A DNA stretch of 64,000 bases from an uncultured Cellulosilyticum sp. (GCA_934725855.1 CAKVCL010000004.1:62001-126000), one strand, 5' to 3'. Positions 44,942 through 54,738 are shown, counted from the first letter of the stretch. The notes: a model not told the origin generated them from the letters alone. Made by a program: numbers and translations.

Positions 44942-46579
44942 TTGAAAGAGCAAAATCTAGTGACAAGCACTATTCTATTAACTGCAACTTCTTTATTTAC
45001 CCGAACAATTGGGATGATTTCTTCTATCTATTTAGCTCAAATATTAGGTGCTCAGGGGATGGGTATTTATGAGTTAACCATGTCTTTATATATGACTGCC
45101 GTTATATTCGCTTCCGCTGGTTTATGTGTTACCGTATCTCGTATGGTTGCTGAAGCACTCGGTCAAAATCAAATCACTTCTTTACCACATATTATGGGAG
45201 TAGCCTTTTCTATTGGGCTTCCATTAAGTTTTATGGTGGCACTCTTGCTTTTTAGCTTTGCACCTTTCTTAGCAACTCATTTAATCCATCATCCATTAGC
45301 TGCATCTGGCCTCCGCTTTCTATCTCTTAGCATCCCTTTTATGGCCTGTTCCTCATGCTTTAAAGGCTACTTCTATGCCACAAAGAAAACCATCTATCCA
45401 GCTAGTGCAGAGATTTTAGAGCAAGTCGTCAAGCTCGGGCTTGTTATGACCCTAATTAAACTTTACACCCCTAGCCATACCCTTTCTCTTTATAGTGCTG
45501 TGGGTCTAGGACTAACAATTGGTGAAATCGTTTCTTGGAGTTATATGCTTTCACTTTATATTCATGAAGCTAAACATTTTAAGAAGTGTTCCCCTTATTC
45601 TGCTTCAGTTAATGGCTCTATAGGCTCCTATTCACGCCAGCCTCATTCTCTTAAATTGACTTTCTTAGCCTTTAGAAGCCTTCTACATAAAATGCTTTCC
45701 ATTATGCTTCCTATTGCTTGCATCTCTTACCTAAGCTGTTTATTCTTTTCACTAGAGAATTCTTTGATTCCCTTAAGCTTAAAAAAATACAATGAAGAGC
45801 TTTCCGCTTCTATGAGTGTCTTTGGCATGATTAAGGGAATGATTATGCCGATATTATTTTTCCCCTCTGCTTTTTTGACTGCATTTTCCACCACTCTGAT
45901 GCCTGAAATTGCAAAAGCCAATGTTCTAAAACTGCATAAACGGGTCACCTACACTACCAGCAGAGTTCTGCAGCTTACTTTTATCCTAAGTATACTAGTC
46001 GTTGCAGTTTTTATGAATTATAGTGATGAGTTAGGCTTTGTCCTGTATAAAAGTGAAGAAATTGGTCCTTTACTTCGCAGTCTTTCAATCATTGTCCCTT
46101 TTGTCTATACTGAAGTGATTGCAGATGGTATTTTAAAAGGGTTAAATGAACAAGTCAGTTGTCTAAAATATAGTATGATTGATTCGATTTTACGTATCAC
46201 TCTAATTTACTTTTTGCTCCCTATTAAAGGCATTTATGCTTTTGTGGGTATAACCATTATGAGTTGTATTCTAACTTCTACTTTAAGCTTTAATAAACTT
46301 CTTGAAACGACACATTTAAAATTTAAACTGATGAATTGGCTCGTTAAACCGGCTGTTGCAGCTGCCTTTTCTGCTAGTTACTCTAGACTGATTATTTATA
46401 AATTATTTCGCTATAGCTTTGGATTAACCACCAAGGTATTTTTAGGAATCTCTTTTACAGTTATTTTGTATATTCCTCTTCTTTTCTTAATTCAAACCTT
46501 AAGTATAGAAGATTTAAGTTGGCTTAAAAGGCAGCTTAGACTTTTTAAAACCAGCCTCCTGGTAAGACATTCTTCCTAA
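44942..46579 (+). CDS. SpoVB-like polysaccharide/lipid II flippase family protein
   Basis: 545 residues, about fourteen membrane helices. MviN/MATE-like superfamily. The opening TSTILLTATSLFTRTIGMISSIYLAQILGAQGMGIYEL matches stage V sporulation protein B, which acts in spore-cortex peptidoglycan synthesis. Paralogues of SpoVB are common in clostridia, so its exact lipid substrate is open. The frame begins with GTG at 44933, which overlaps the GGAG. A TTG eight bases after GGAG (44942) is the better start. Confidence 0.88.
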   Translation: MKEQNLVTSTILLTATSLFTRTIGMISSIYLAQILGAQGMGIYELTMSLYMTAVIFASAGLCVTVSRMVAEALGQNQITSLPHIMGVAFSIGLPLSFMVALLLFSFAPFLATHLIHHPLAASGLRFLSLSIPFMACSSCFKGYFYATKKTIYPASAEILEQVVKLGLVMTLIKLYTPSHTLSLYSAVGLGLTIGEIVSWSYMLSLYIHEAKHFKKCSPYSASVNGSIGSYSRQPHSLKLTFLAFRSLLHKMLSIMLPIACISYLSCLFFSLENSLIPLSLKKYNEELSASMSVFGMIKGMIMPILFFPSAFLTAFSTTLMPEIAKANVLKLHKRVTYTTSRVLQLTFILSILVVAVFMNYSDELGFVLYKSEEIGPLLRSLSIIVPFVYTEVIADGILKGLNEQVSCLKYSMIDSILRITLIYFLLPIKGIYAFVGITIMSCILTSTLSFNKLLETTHLKFKLMNWLVKPAVAAAFSASYSRLIIYKLFRYSFGLTTKVFLGISFTVILYIPLLFLIQTLSIEDLSWLKRQLRLFKTSLLVRHSS

Positions 46580-46622
46580 ATGCTTAAGCTGGTGCCTAAT
46601 CCAATTATTTTTTAATAACATC

Positions 46623-46657
46623 AAAAAGCGAGTGTGAAAATTTCACACTCGCTTTTT
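46623..46657. terminator. bidirectional terminator between spoVB-like gene and pckA
   Basis: 17-bp perfect stem AAAAAGCGAGTGTGAAA / TTTCACACTCGCTTTTT with a one-base centre, flanked by A/T tracts. Confidence 0.92.
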
Positions 46658-46675
46658 TATATCATTATGATTTAA

Positions 46676-48280
46676 TTATTTTCTTGGACCAGCTGCTACT
46701 AATGCTTTACCAGCTTCGTTTCCTTCGTATTTAGCAAAGTTCTTAATAAATCTATCAGCTAAGTCTTTAGCTTTAGTTTCCCATTCAGAAGCATCTGCAT
46801 ATGTATTACGAGGGTCAAGGATGTTTGTATCAACACCTGGAAGTTCTGTAGGAACTTCGAAATCGAACATTGGGATTTTCTTTGTTGGAACGTTGTTGAT
46901 GTCTCCGTTAAGGATTGCATCAATGATTCCACGAGTATCTTTGATAGAGATACGTTTTCCTGTTCCATTCCATCCTGTGTTTACAAGGTATGCTTTAGCA
47001 CCGCTCTTTTGCATTTTCTTAACGAGTTCTTCAGCATATTTTGTTGGATGAAGTTCAAGGAATGCTTGTCCGAAGCAAGCTGAGAATGTTGGTGTTGGTT
47101 CTGTGATACCACGTTCTGTACCAGCAAGTTTAGCTGTGAAACCTGATAAGAAGTAGTATTGTGTTTGTTCTGGTGTAAGGATTGATACTGGTGGAAGTAC
47201 ACCGAAAGCATCAGCAGATAAGAAGATTACATTTTTAGCTGCTGGAGCTGAAGATACTGGGCGTACAATGTTTTGAATGTGGTTGATTGGGTAAGATACA
47301 CGTGTATTTTCTGTAACACTCTTATCTTTGAAATCAATTTTACCATCTTTATCTAATGTAACGTTTTCAAGAAGAGCGTTTCTCTTGATTGCGTTGTAAA
47401 TGTCTGGTTCTGATTCTTTATCAAGGTCAATAACTTTAGCGTAGCAACCACCTTCGAAGTTGAATACACCGTTGTCATCCCAACCGTGTTCGTCATCACC
47501 GATAAGAAGACGTTTTGGATCTGTTGATAATGTAGTTTTACCTGTTCCTGAAAGACCGAAGAAAATAGCTGTATTTTCACCGTTCATATCAGCATTTGCT
47601 GAACAGTGCATTGAAGCAATACCTTTTAATGGTAAGTAGTAGTTCATCATTGAGAACATACCTTTTTTCATTTCTCCGCCGTACCATGTATTGATGATAA
47701 CTTGTTCACGACTTGTGATATTGAAAGCAACACATGTTTCAGAGTTAAGACCTAATTCTTTGTAGTTTTCAACTTTTGCTTTAGAAGCATTGTATACTAC
47801 GAAGTCTGGCTTAAAGTTTGCAAGTTCTTCTTCTGTTGGTTGAATAAACATATTTTTGATAAAGTGTGCTTGCCAAGCAACTTCTACGATGAAACGTACT
47901 GACATACATGTATCTTTGTTAGCACCACAGAATGCATCTACAACAAATAATCTTTTGTTAGAAAGTTCTTTTTTAGCAAGTTCTTTAACTGCTGCCCAAG
48001 CTTCTTCTGTCATTGGATGGTTATCATTTTTGTACTCATCAGATGTCCACCATACAGTGTCTTTAGAGTTTTCATCCATAACAATAAATTTATCTTTAGG
48101 TGAACGGCCTGTGTAAATACCAGTCATTACATTAACTGCACCAAGTTCACTTTCTTGACCTACTTCAAAGCCTTCAAGACCAGCTTTTGTTTCTTCTTCA
48201 AATAATAATTCATAAGAAGGATTATATACAACTTCTGTTGTTCCTGTAATGCCATATTTAGTTAAATCAACATTTGCCAT
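46676..48280 (-). CDS. pckA: phosphoenolpyruvate carboxykinase (ATP)
   Basis: 534 residues. Interconverts oxaloacetate and PEP using [15 protein letters not shown] near 58-66, the kinase loop GLSGTGKTT near 247-255, [24 protein letters not shown], and the C-terminal VNTGWNGTG are diagnostic. In fermenting anaerobes it can run in either direction. Promoter at 48392-48420, with a palindrome just downstream of it. Codon use is G/C-shifted and regular, as expected for a highly expressed gene. Confidence 0.98.
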   Translation of the reverse strand: MANVDLTKYGITGTTEVVYNPSYELLFEEETKAGLEGFEVGQESELGAVNVMTGIYTGRSPKDKFIVMDENSKDTVWWTSDEYKNDNHPMTEEAWAAVKELAKKELSNKRLFVVDAFCGANKDTCMSVRFIVEVAWQAHFIKNMFIQPTEEELANFKPDFVVYNASKAKVENYKELGLNSETCVAFNITSREQVIINTWYGGEMKKGMFSMMNYYLPLKGIASMHCSANADMNGENTAIFFGLSGTGKTTLSTDPKRLLIGDDEHGWDDNGVFNFEGGCYAKVIDLDKESEPDIYNAIKRNALLENVTLDKDGKIDFKDKSVTENTRVSYPINHIQNIVRPVSSAPAAKNVIFLSADAFGVLPPVSILTPEQTQYYFLSGFTAKLAGTERGITEPTPTFSACFGQAFLELHPTKYAEELVKKMQKSGAKAYLVNTGWNGTGKRISIKDTRGIIDAILNGDINNVPTKKIPMFDFEVPTELPGVDTNILDPRNTYADASEWETKAKDLADRFIKNFAKYEGNEAGKALVAAGPRK

Positions 48281-48366
48281 CTTTATTCTACCTCTTTCTT
48301 TTATTATAATATACCAATCAGATAACGGTCTAAATACATAGATACCAGTTTATCTTTACATGGAAA

Positions 48367-48378
48367 TGGAATATTCCA
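48367..48378. promoter_or_regulatory. palindrome TGGAATATTCCA in the pckA leader
   Basis: Twelve-base perfect palindrome centred about 20 bp downstream of the pckA -10, near the start of the transcript. Candidate operator; no regulator known. Confidence 0.4.
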
Positions 48379-48391
48379 CCCTTACTTAAAA

Positions 48392-48420
48392 AGTATATAT
48401 AATTAAGGTCAATAAATCAA
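48392..48420 (-). promoter_or_regulatory. sigma-A promoter of pckA
   Basis: TTGATT (48420-48415), 17-bp spacer, TATACT (48397-48392). Confidence 0.75.
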
Positions 48421-48510
48421 TAAAAAATATTCTTATTTTGAAATATAATTTCAAAAACAAACTTTATCGGCATCAATTTGCATTTATTCCCAACCTAAAT
48501 AAAATTTATT

Positions 48511-49116
48511 CTACAGTAAGTTACTTTTTGTTGGGTTATTGACTATTTTTTCATCTACAATTTTTTCTGCTAGACGCTTATAATAATTGGCCTTTTCTGT
48601 TAATAAGATGACTTGCAGCATACTTATTATCTTTTCCTCATCTATGCCTTCTAAGCTAAGGCGCTCCTCTTGAACTTTGATAGACTCTTCTATATGACTT
48701 ATTTCCTTTCGAAAAGCATTTGCTTCTTCTAATTTCAAATCTAATACAATTTGATAGAGTTCGGATAGCACCTCACTACCTATTTCTCCATTATTAATCA
48801 AAATACCAAATAAATGCTTAATGTCCCCAATAGCTAAGACTTGTTTGAGGTCATAAAGCAAAATCATGAGTAGTATATGTTCTTTAGTATATTTTTTCTT
48901 AACTGCAGGCATCAACACTTTATCTTTGATATAGTTATTAATCATTGTCTTGGTTAACAATTTATCTTCCTTATAACGCTTTGTATGCGTTAGTTTATCC
49001 TCAAATAAAGTAATCACTTGATCCATATATAAATCTAAATTTGGAATCATATCTTGGTCTATTTTTTCATCTAGCTTAAGTTCTTCTATCATTTGACTTA
49101 AAGTTTCTTTTTGCAT
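48511..49116 (-). CDS. DUF1836 protein (MerR-like HTH)
   Basis: 201 residues. The DUF1836 pattern LLTKTMINNYIKDKVLMPAVKKKYTKEHILLMILLYDLKQVLAIGDIKHLF (about 53-105) is a MerR-type helix-turn-helix variant, followed by helical segments. Likely a DNA-binding regulator; its targets are unknown. It lies alone between pckA and the hemolysin III homologue. Confidence 0.85.
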   Translation of the reverse strand: MQKETLSQMIEELKLDEKIDQDMIPNLDLYMDQVITLFEDKLTHTKRYKEDKLLTKTMINNYIKDKVLMPAVKKKYTKEHILLMILLYDLKQVLAIGDIKHLFGILINNGEIGSEVLSELYQIVLDLKLEEANAFRKEISHIEESIKVQEERLSLEGIDEEKIISMLQVILLTEKANYYKRLAEKIVDEKIVNNPTKSNLL

Positions 49117-49369
49117 AATCTACTCCTACTTCTATTTAAGGTTATTTCATTTGTACTCTTTTAATTATTTCATGGATATTCATCTATTTTAGTTGCATAT
49201 AGATTTTATATGCCCATTTAGCTTATTTTATCATACACAATGCTCTTTTCTAAATCAACATAGTTTATTTATAAAAACCCCATTGACTTATATTATAAGA
49301 TTATGATATTTTATTTATATATCATTAAGTAGTTTTAAAAACTACATATTGTTTTTAGGAGATGATTAT

Positions 49370-50011
49370 ATGAAACATTATCTAAGAGAACCGATTAATT
49401 CTATTACTCATTTATTGGGTGCGTTTCTTTCTATCATAGGCACGATTGTTTTACTCAATCACACTACCTTGCCACTTACTCCAGTAGTCATCGCTTCTAT
49501 ACTAATTTTTGGCATTAGTTTGGTGCTACTCTATACGGCAAGTGGTATTTATCATCTTGTTTATACAACAGATGCTATATTACTACGCCTACGTAAGCTG
49601 GACCATTCCATGATCTTTATTTTAATTGCTGGTTCTTATACCCCATTTTGCTTACTTGCATTAGATGGCTTTTGGAAATGGTTTATTATTATTACCGTAT
49701 GGAGCCTTGCACTCATTGGAATTATTTTAAAAATGGTATGGATGAATATGCCTAGATGGCTTTCTACTGGTTTTTATATTGGTATGGGTTGGATTGCATT
49801 GTTTGCTTTAAAGCCTTTATATAATTCTTTATCATTAGGTGGTTTTTGTTATCTTATATTAGGTGGCGTAATGTATACTATCGGTGGCATTATCTATGGT
49901 ACAAAGAAACCAAACTTTTCTCCTGATTTTGGTTTTCATGAGATTTTTCATATCTTTGTCATGCTGGGAAGCTTCTGCCATTATTGGGCTATACTAAACT
50001 ATGTGGTTTAA
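49370..50011 (+). CDS. hemolysin III family membrane protein (PAQR/YqfA-like)
   Basis: 213 residues, seven predicted helices. REPINSITHLLGAFLSIIG at the start, LRKLDHSMIFILIAGSYTPFCL in the middle and FHEIFHIFVMLGSFCHYWAI at the end carry the conserved Ser/His/Asp/His residues of the CREST metal-hydrolase superfamily. Despite the name, most bacterial members act in membrane lipid homeostasis. AGGAGATG precedes the ATG at 49370; the frame opens at 49349. Confidence 0.9.
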   Translation: MKHYLREPINSITHLLGAFLSIIGTIVLLNHTTLPLTPVVIASILIFGISLVLLYTASGIYHLVYTTDAILLRLRKLDHSMIFILIAGSYTPFCLLALDGFWKWFIIITVWSLALIGIILKMVWMNMPRWLSTGFYIGMGWIALFALKPLYNSLSLGGFCYLILGGVMYTIGGIIYGTKKPNFSPDFGFHEIFHIFVMLGSFCHYWAILNYVV

Positions 50012-50107
50012 TCTACTTCCGATAGATTATAAATTAGGTTTAAGATTACAAGGTTTCCTTGTTATTTTAAATAGATTTTGTTTCATTTTCTTTAAATACA
50101 GATAACC

Positions 50108-50160
50108 TCAAAAAGAAGAGGCTCTAACTTCAGATTAAAGTTAGAACCTCTTCTTTTTGA
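50108..50160. terminator. bidirectional terminator between hemolysin III homologue and nfnB
   Basis: 23-bp stem TCAAAAAGAAGAGG... / ...CCTCTTCTTTTTGA (50108-50130, 50138-50160), with one mismatch. Confidence 0.9.
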
Positions 50161-50210
50161 GTGTCGTATATTAGCGAAACCATTTCTATATTTAAAATAC
50201 TTAGGATGAC

Positions 50211-51605
50211 CTATTTTGCTTTTGATTGAATGTATTCATCCATAGCAGCTGCTGCTTTTTTACCAGCACCCATCGCTAAGATAACGGTTGCTGCACCTGT
50301 TACAGCATCTCCACCAGCATAAACACCTTCTCTAGTTGTAAGACCAGTTTCTTCTTCTGTTACAATACAACCACGTTTGTTGGTTTCTAATCCTTTAGTT
50401 GTGCTTCTAATGAGTGGGTTTGGACTTGTACCGATTGCCATGATTACACAATCTACATCAAGGATGAAGTTAGAATCTTCTTTAGCAATTGGTCTTCTTC
50501 TTCCTGATTCATCTGGTTCACCAAGTTCCATTTCAACACATTCCATTCCTTTAACCCATCCATCTTCACCAACGATTTGAATTGGATTGTTAAGGTTTTT
50601 GAAGATAATCCCTTCTTCTTTAGCGTGTTCTACTTCTTCACGTCTAGCTGGCATTTCTTCTTCACTACGACGGTATACGATATATACGTTTTCAGCACCA
50701 AGACGTTTTGCACATCTTGCAGCATCCATTGCTACGTTACCACCACCAACAACTGCTACGCTCTTGCTATTTTTGATTGGTGTGTCACTACCTTCTCTAT
50801 AAGCTTTCATTAAGTTTACTCTAGTTAAGAACTCATTTGCTGAGTAAACGCCTTTAAGGTTTTCACCTGGAATGTTCATGAAGTTTGGAAGACCAGCTCC
50901 AGAACCTACGAAAATAGATTCATAACCTTGTTCAAAAAGTTCATCAATAGAAATAACCTTACCGATTACCATGTTCGTCATCACTTCTACGCCCATAGCT
51001 TTAAGGGTCTCAATTTCTTTTTGTACGATTGCTTTTGGAAGTCTGAATTCAGGGATACCATATACAAGTACACCACCTGCTAAGTGAAGGGCTTCAAATA
51101 CAGTGACTTTGTAACCTTTTTTAGCAAGGTCTCCAGCACATGTAAGGCCAGCAGGACCTGCACCAATGATGGCAACTTTGTGTCCATTGCTTTCTGGTAC
51201 AACCACTTCTTCTTTGCTGTGCTCCATATGATAATCTGCTACAAAACGTTCAAGACGACCGATTCCAACGCTTTCTGTTTTGATCCCACGTACACATTTA
51301 GATTCACATTGGCTTTCTTGTGGACAAACACGACCACAAACAGCTGGAAGGCTACTTGTTTCTTTGATAATTTCATAAGCTTTTTCGAAATCACCATTTT
51401 TGATTTCTGTTATGAAATTAGGAATTTTAACATTAACTGGGCAGCCACTTACACAAGGCATATTTTTACAATTTAAACAGCGACTTGCCTCTTCTTGTGC
51501 CATTTCTACTGTATACCCTAAAGCAACTTCTTTGAAGTTTGAATTTCTTACCATTGGGTCTTGTACTGGCATTTCTAACTTTTTAGGACTCATATTTGCA
51601 GCCAT
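50211..51605 (-). CDS. nfnB: NfnB / GltA-type NADPH-binding flavoprotein with two 4Fe-4S clusters
   Basis: 464 residues. N-terminal cysteine motifs CLNCKNMPCVSGCP (about 40-53) and CGRVCPQESQCESKC (about 90-104) ligate two 4Fe-4S clusters. FAD loop IIGAGPAGLTCAG near 147 and NADPH loop VVGGGNVAMDAA near 285. Annotated in many genomes as glutamate synthase small subunit. The NfnA-like gene 1 bp upstream instead indicates the large subunit of NfnAB or the related SudAB: electron-bifurcating NADH-dependent ferredoxin:NADP oxidoreductase. No glutamate synthase large subunit is present. Confidence 0.88.
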   Translation of the reverse strand: MAANMSPKKLEMPVQDPMVRNSNFKEVALGYTVEMAQEEASRCLNCKNMPCVSGCPVNVKIPNFITEIKNGDFEKAYEIIKETSSLPAVCGRVCPQESQCESKCVRGIKTESVGIGRLERFVADYHMEHSKEEVVVPESNGHKVAIIGAGPAGLTCAGDLAKKGYKVTVFEALHLAGGVLVYGIPEFRLPKAIVQKEIETLKAMGVEVMTNMVIGKVISIDELFEQGYESIFVGSGAGLPNFMNIPGENLKGVYSANEFLTRVNLMKAYREGSDTPIKNSKSVAVVGGGNVAMDAARCAKRLGAENVYIVYRRSEEEMPARREEVEHAKEEGIIFKNLNNPIQIVGEDGWVKGMECVEMELGEPDESGRRRPIAKEDSNFILDVDCVIMAIGTSPNPLIRSTTKGLETNKRGCIVTEEETGLTTREGVYAGGDAVTGAATVILAMGAGKKAAAAMDEYIQSKAK

Positions 51606-51606
51606 C

Positions 51607-52449
51607 TTAGTTTTCCCCCTTCTTCATTAAATTACATTGATGTTCATATGCTTGTCTTTCGAAGTCTTTATACATACTTGATCTAGAAATCGCTTCATCG
51701 AAATCTACTTCATGACCATCGAAGTCAGGTCCATCTACACAAGCGAATTTAACTTTTCCACCTACTGTAAGACGACAACCACCACACATACCTGTACCAT
51801 CAATCATAATAGGGTTCATACTAACCATTGTTTTTACATTATATTGTTTAGTTAATGCACAAACAAATTTCATCATTACAATTGGTCCGATAGCAATAAC
51901 TTCATCATATTCATTGCCTTCTTTGATAAGTTTTTCAAGAGCATTGGTTACAAGCCCTTTTTCACCGTAGCTACCATCATCTGTCATCATAAATAATCTT
52001 GAGCTTGCTACTTTAAATTCATCTTCAAGAATGACTAAATCTTTATTTCTAAAACCAACGATAACGTCTACGTCAGCGCCTAGGTTATGTAATTTTTTAG
52101 CAATTGGATAAGCGATCGCTGATCCTACACCACCACCTACTACAGCAACTTTTTTAAGTCCTTCTACATGAGATGCTACACCAAGTGGTCCAACGAAATC
52201 TTGTAAATATTCGCCTTCTTCTAATCCACTTAAAGCTTTTGTTGTTTTCCCAACGATTTGGAAAATAATAGTTACAGTGCCTTTTTCACGATCAAAATCT
52301 GCAATTGTTAATGGAATACGTTCACCATTTTCATCTACTCTTAAAATAATGAATTGTCCTGGTTCTGCTTTTTTAGCAATAAAAGGTGCTTCAATATCCA
52401 TTAGCATTACTGTAGGATTTAAGACTTTTTTCTTTACAATCTTATACAT
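51607..52449 (-). CDS. nfnA: NfnA / SudB-type FAD and 2Fe-2S subunit
   Basis: 280 residues. FAD-binding ferredoxin-reductase domain (about 1-95), NAD domain starting near VAVVGGGVGSAIAYPIAK, and a C-terminal 2Fe-2S region DGTGMCGGCRLTV with a further Cys in KFACVDGPDFDG (about 217-245). The family includes PyrK-like subunits. Paired with nfnB it forms the bifurcating transhydrogenase that balances NADH, NADPH and ferredoxin in anaerobes. Own promoter upstream. Confidence 0.88.
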   Translation of the reverse strand: MYKIVKKKVLNPTVMLMDIEAPFIAKKAEPGQFIILRVDENGERIPLTIADFDREKGTVTIIFQIVGKTTKALSGLEEGEYLQDFVGPLGVASHVEGLKKVAVVGGGVGSAIAYPIAKKLHNLGADVDVIVGFRNKDLVILEDEFKVASSRLFMMTDDGSYGEKGLVTNALEKLIKEGNEYDEVIAIGPIVMMKFVCALTKQYNVKTMVSMNPIMIDGTGMCGGCRLTVGGKVKFACVDGPDFDGHEVDFDEAISRSSMYKDFERQAYEHQCNLMKKGEN

Positions 52450-52519
52450 ATAATCCCCCTCTTGTTTATCATTGTTATCGGTAAGAAGTCATTGTACTTC
52501 CTGTATATACTCCTCTTTC

Positions 52520-52548
52520 ATTATGCCACCACTTAGAGAACTTAACAA
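52520..52548 (-). promoter_or_regulatory. sigma-A promoter of nfnAB
   Basis: TTGTTA (52548-52543), 17-bp spacer, CATAAT (52525-52520). Confidence 0.65.
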
Positions 52549-52644
52549 AACAGGATTTAATATTTTTTACAATTTCTTGAATTTTTGTGATGAATAAATA
52601 TAAATTTTTTATTTTACCCAAATTTGCATTTATGCATAGGAAAA

Positions 52645-52675
52645 ATAGGAGATACTTGTCATTAGCATCTCCTAT
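52645..52675 (-). terminator. terminator of the alcohol dehydrogenase gene
   Basis: 9-bp stem ATAGGAGAT / ATCTCCTAT with a 13-base loop, followed by TTTTTCC on the minus strand. Confidence 0.7.
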
Positions 52676-52721
52676 CTAAATTAATATAACCTTTAATAAT
52701 CTGTATAAATATATACTCTTA

Positions 52722-53891
52722 CTAGAAGTTTACATCTGTTCCATAATAGGTGCATGTAAATACTTTCTTCATGTTTTCTACGTCTGTTTTTCTTGGATTA
52801 GAACCTGTACATGGGTCAAGCACTGCATTTTCTGCAATGAAATCTACTGTTTCATTGAATTTTTCTTCTGTTACACCATACTCTTTATAAGATAATGGAA
52901 TATTTAATTGTTTATTTAAGTCTTTAATGGCTTGTACTAAAGAATTTGTAAGTTGCTCATTGGTTCTACCTGGAAGCCCCATGATTCTTGCAATATCTGC
53001 AAAGCGTTCCATACAAACTCTTGAATTGTACTGGATAACATATGGAAGCATGATTGCATTACAGCATCCATGAGGAATACCATATTGTGCCCCTACTTTA
53101 TGAGCTAGGCTATGTACAATACCAAGTAGAGCATTAGAAAATGCCATACCAGCAAGACATTGTGCGGTATGCATTTTGCCTCTTGCCTCGGCATCTTCAT
53201 TATATGAAGCCACAATACTATCATAAATATCAGAAATTGCTTTTAATGCCAATGGATCGCTAAATGGTGAACGTGCTGTAGCAACATAAGCTTCGATGGC
53301 ATGTGTCATCGCATCCATTCCAGTATGTGCTGTTAATTTCTTAGGCATTGTAAGTGGAATATTATCATCAAGAATTGCAATATCTGGTGTAATTTCAAAA
53401 TCAGCTAATGGATACTTAATATGTGTACTGTAATCTGTAATAACAGAAAAAGCTGTTACTTCTGTTGCTGTACCACTAGTAGATGGAATCGCTACGAAAA
53501 TGGCTTTCTTTCTAAGTTTTGGCATAGAGAATGGTTCTTTGATATCATCAAATGTTAAGTTTGGATATTCATAAAATACCCACATGGCTTTTGCAGCATC
53601 AATAGGTGAACCACCACCAATGGCTACAATAACATCTGGCTCAAATTCTTGCATCGCTTTTGCACCACGAAAAACAGTTTCTATAGATGGATCTGGTTCT
53701 ACCCCTTCAAATAATAAGGTTTCAATTCCAGTTTCTTTTAAGACATCTTCAACTCTTTGTAAAAATCCACCCTTTTTCATAGAGCTACCACCAGTTACAA
53801 CAATAGCTTTTTTATAACCTTTTAAATTTTTAAGCTCACTAATTGCATCTTTTCCGAAATAAATATCTCTTGGTAATGTAAAACGTGCCAT
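52722..53891 (-). CDS. iron-containing alcohol dehydrogenase
   Basis: 389 residues. NAD(P)H-dependent interconversion of alcohols and aldehydes or ketones. Nucleotide loop IGGGSPIDAAKAMW near 92-105 and PSTSGTATEVT near 137. Metal ligands: Asp and His in TGMDAMTHAIEAY, two His in HSLAHKVGAQYGIPHG. Closest in feel to clostridial butanol/ethanol dehydrogenases, but substrate cannot be set. Own promoter at 53963-53991 and an inverted repeat further upstream suggest regulation. Confidence 0.93.
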   Translation of the reverse strand: MARFTLPRDIYFGKDAISELKNLKGYKKAIVVTGGSSMKKGGFLQRVEDVLKETGIETLLFEGVEPDPSIETVFRGAKAMQEFEPDVIVAIGGGSPIDAAKAMWVFYEYPNLTFDDIKEPFSMPKLRKKAIFVAIPSTSGTATEVTAFSVITDYSTHIKYPLADFEITPDIAILDDNIPLTMPKKLTAHTGMDAMTHAIEAYVATARSPFSDPLALKAISDIYDSIVASYNEDAEARGKMHTAQCLAGMAFSNALLGIVHSLAHKVGAQYGIPHGCCNAIMLPYVIQYNSRVCMERFADIARIMGLPGRTNEQLTNSLVQAIKDLNKQLNIPLSYKEYGVTEEKFNETVDFIAENAVLDPCTGSNPRKTDVENMKKVFTCTYYGTDVNF

Positions 53892-53962
53892 GAAGCATCC
53901 CCCTTATCCCTTATATCCATATATTTTTCTGTTTTAGGTTAATTTTAACCATCAACACTCTT

Positions 53963-53991
53963 ATTTTAGCAGTTAAAGTCTTAAATTTCAA
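53963..53991 (-). promoter_or_regulatory. sigma-A promoter of the alcohol dehydrogenase
   Basis: TTGAAA (53991-53986), 17-bp spacer, TAAAAT (53968-53963). Confidence 0.75.
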
Positions 53992-54012
53992 TGAATAATC
54001 TAACAATTAATG

Positions 54013-54071
54013 ATGTCTATTAGTAACATTTTCACTACTTGATATTATTATCAAATATCATTTATAGACAT
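54013..54071. promoter_or_regulatory. nested inverted repeats upstream of the alcohol dehydrogenase promoter
   Basis: Outer arms ATGTCTAT (54013-54020) / ATAGACAT (54064-54071) enclose an inner TTGATATTATTATCAA (54039-54054). They lie 22-80 bp upstream of the -35 box. Candidate operators; they match neither the Rex nor the FNR consensus. Confidence 0.35.
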
Positions 54072-54136
54072 ATTGTAGTAATAGATTCTATCTATTTTTA
54101 CAAATACTATTTACTTAGTAATAAATGCATTATAAA

Positions 54137-54162
54137 AGGGTGATACTTAAAAGTATCACCCT
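54137..54162 (-). terminator. terminator of the cold-shock gene
   Basis: 12-bp perfect stem AGGGTGATACTT / AAGTATCACCCT with a 2-base centre, followed by TTTTAT on the minus strand. Confidence 0.85.
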
Positions 54163-54183
54163 GATATTTACCATAACTGGTTC

Positions 54184-54381
54184 TTAGTGTTTTACAACGT
54201 TAGCTGCTTGTGGTCCTCTGTTTCCTTCAACGATGTCGAATTCAACTTCTTGACCTTCTTCTAATGTTTTAAAACCTTCGCCTTGGATAGCTGTGAAGTG
54301 TACGAAGATATCGTCTCCTTCTTCTCTTTCAATAAATCCAAAACCTTTTTCTGCATTGAACCATTTAACTTTACCTGTCAT
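54184..54381 (-). CDS. cold-shock protein (CspA family)
   Basis: 65 residues from the chosen start, standard Csp length. Single OB-fold nucleic-acid chaperone with RNP1 KGFGFIE (about 13-19) and RNP2 DIFVHF (about 26-31), beginning [14 protein letters not shown]. The frame opens at 54429, but AAGGAGG stands before the ATG at 54381. Promoter at 54507-54535 gives a leader of about 120 bases, long enough for the temperature-dependent folding known for csp leaders (not shown here). Confidence 0.96.
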   Translation of the reverse strand: MTGKVKWFNAEKGFGFIEREEGDDIFVHFTAIQGEGFKTLEEGQEVEFDIVEGNRGPQAANVVKH

Positions 54382-54506
54382 GTTAAGCGGCCTCCTTATA
54401 AATAATATTGCTAAAACACTGCTACGCAAAACGCTCTTCGGTCTTGCTAATTTTGTTACAAGAGGCCTACCTTCGTTTTTGTTTCAATATTTTAACTTAC
54501 TTTGTG

Positions 54507-54535
54507 AGTTTATCATAAATTCTAAAAAAAATCAA
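54507..54535 (-). promoter_or_regulatory. sigma-A promoter of the cold-shock gene
   Basis: TTGATT (54535-54530), 17-bp spacer, TAAACT (54512-54507). The rest of the spacer up to thyA (54738) holds a TATAAT box at 54690-54695 for thyA without a clear -35. Confidence 0.7.
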
Positions 54536-54738
54536 GGTTATTTAGATATTTTAATTAATTAGCATATTCTAAATTTTTAATTGCCTGTAGATTGTTTGTC
54601 TAATTTTCCTATATTTTTCTCAAATCTCTTTTATTATTTTTAAATTTTTGTCATAAACTATCAGGGTATCTCTTTTTATTTAAATAGGCTATAATTTATA
54701 AATATGTGTTAGAAATAAACAGGTAAGGAGTTTAATTT

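Noticed and set aside
46759..47580. Several ORFs of 69-76 codons inside pckA
   Set aside because: They overlap a long, fully conserved gene; their length follows from its biased codon use.
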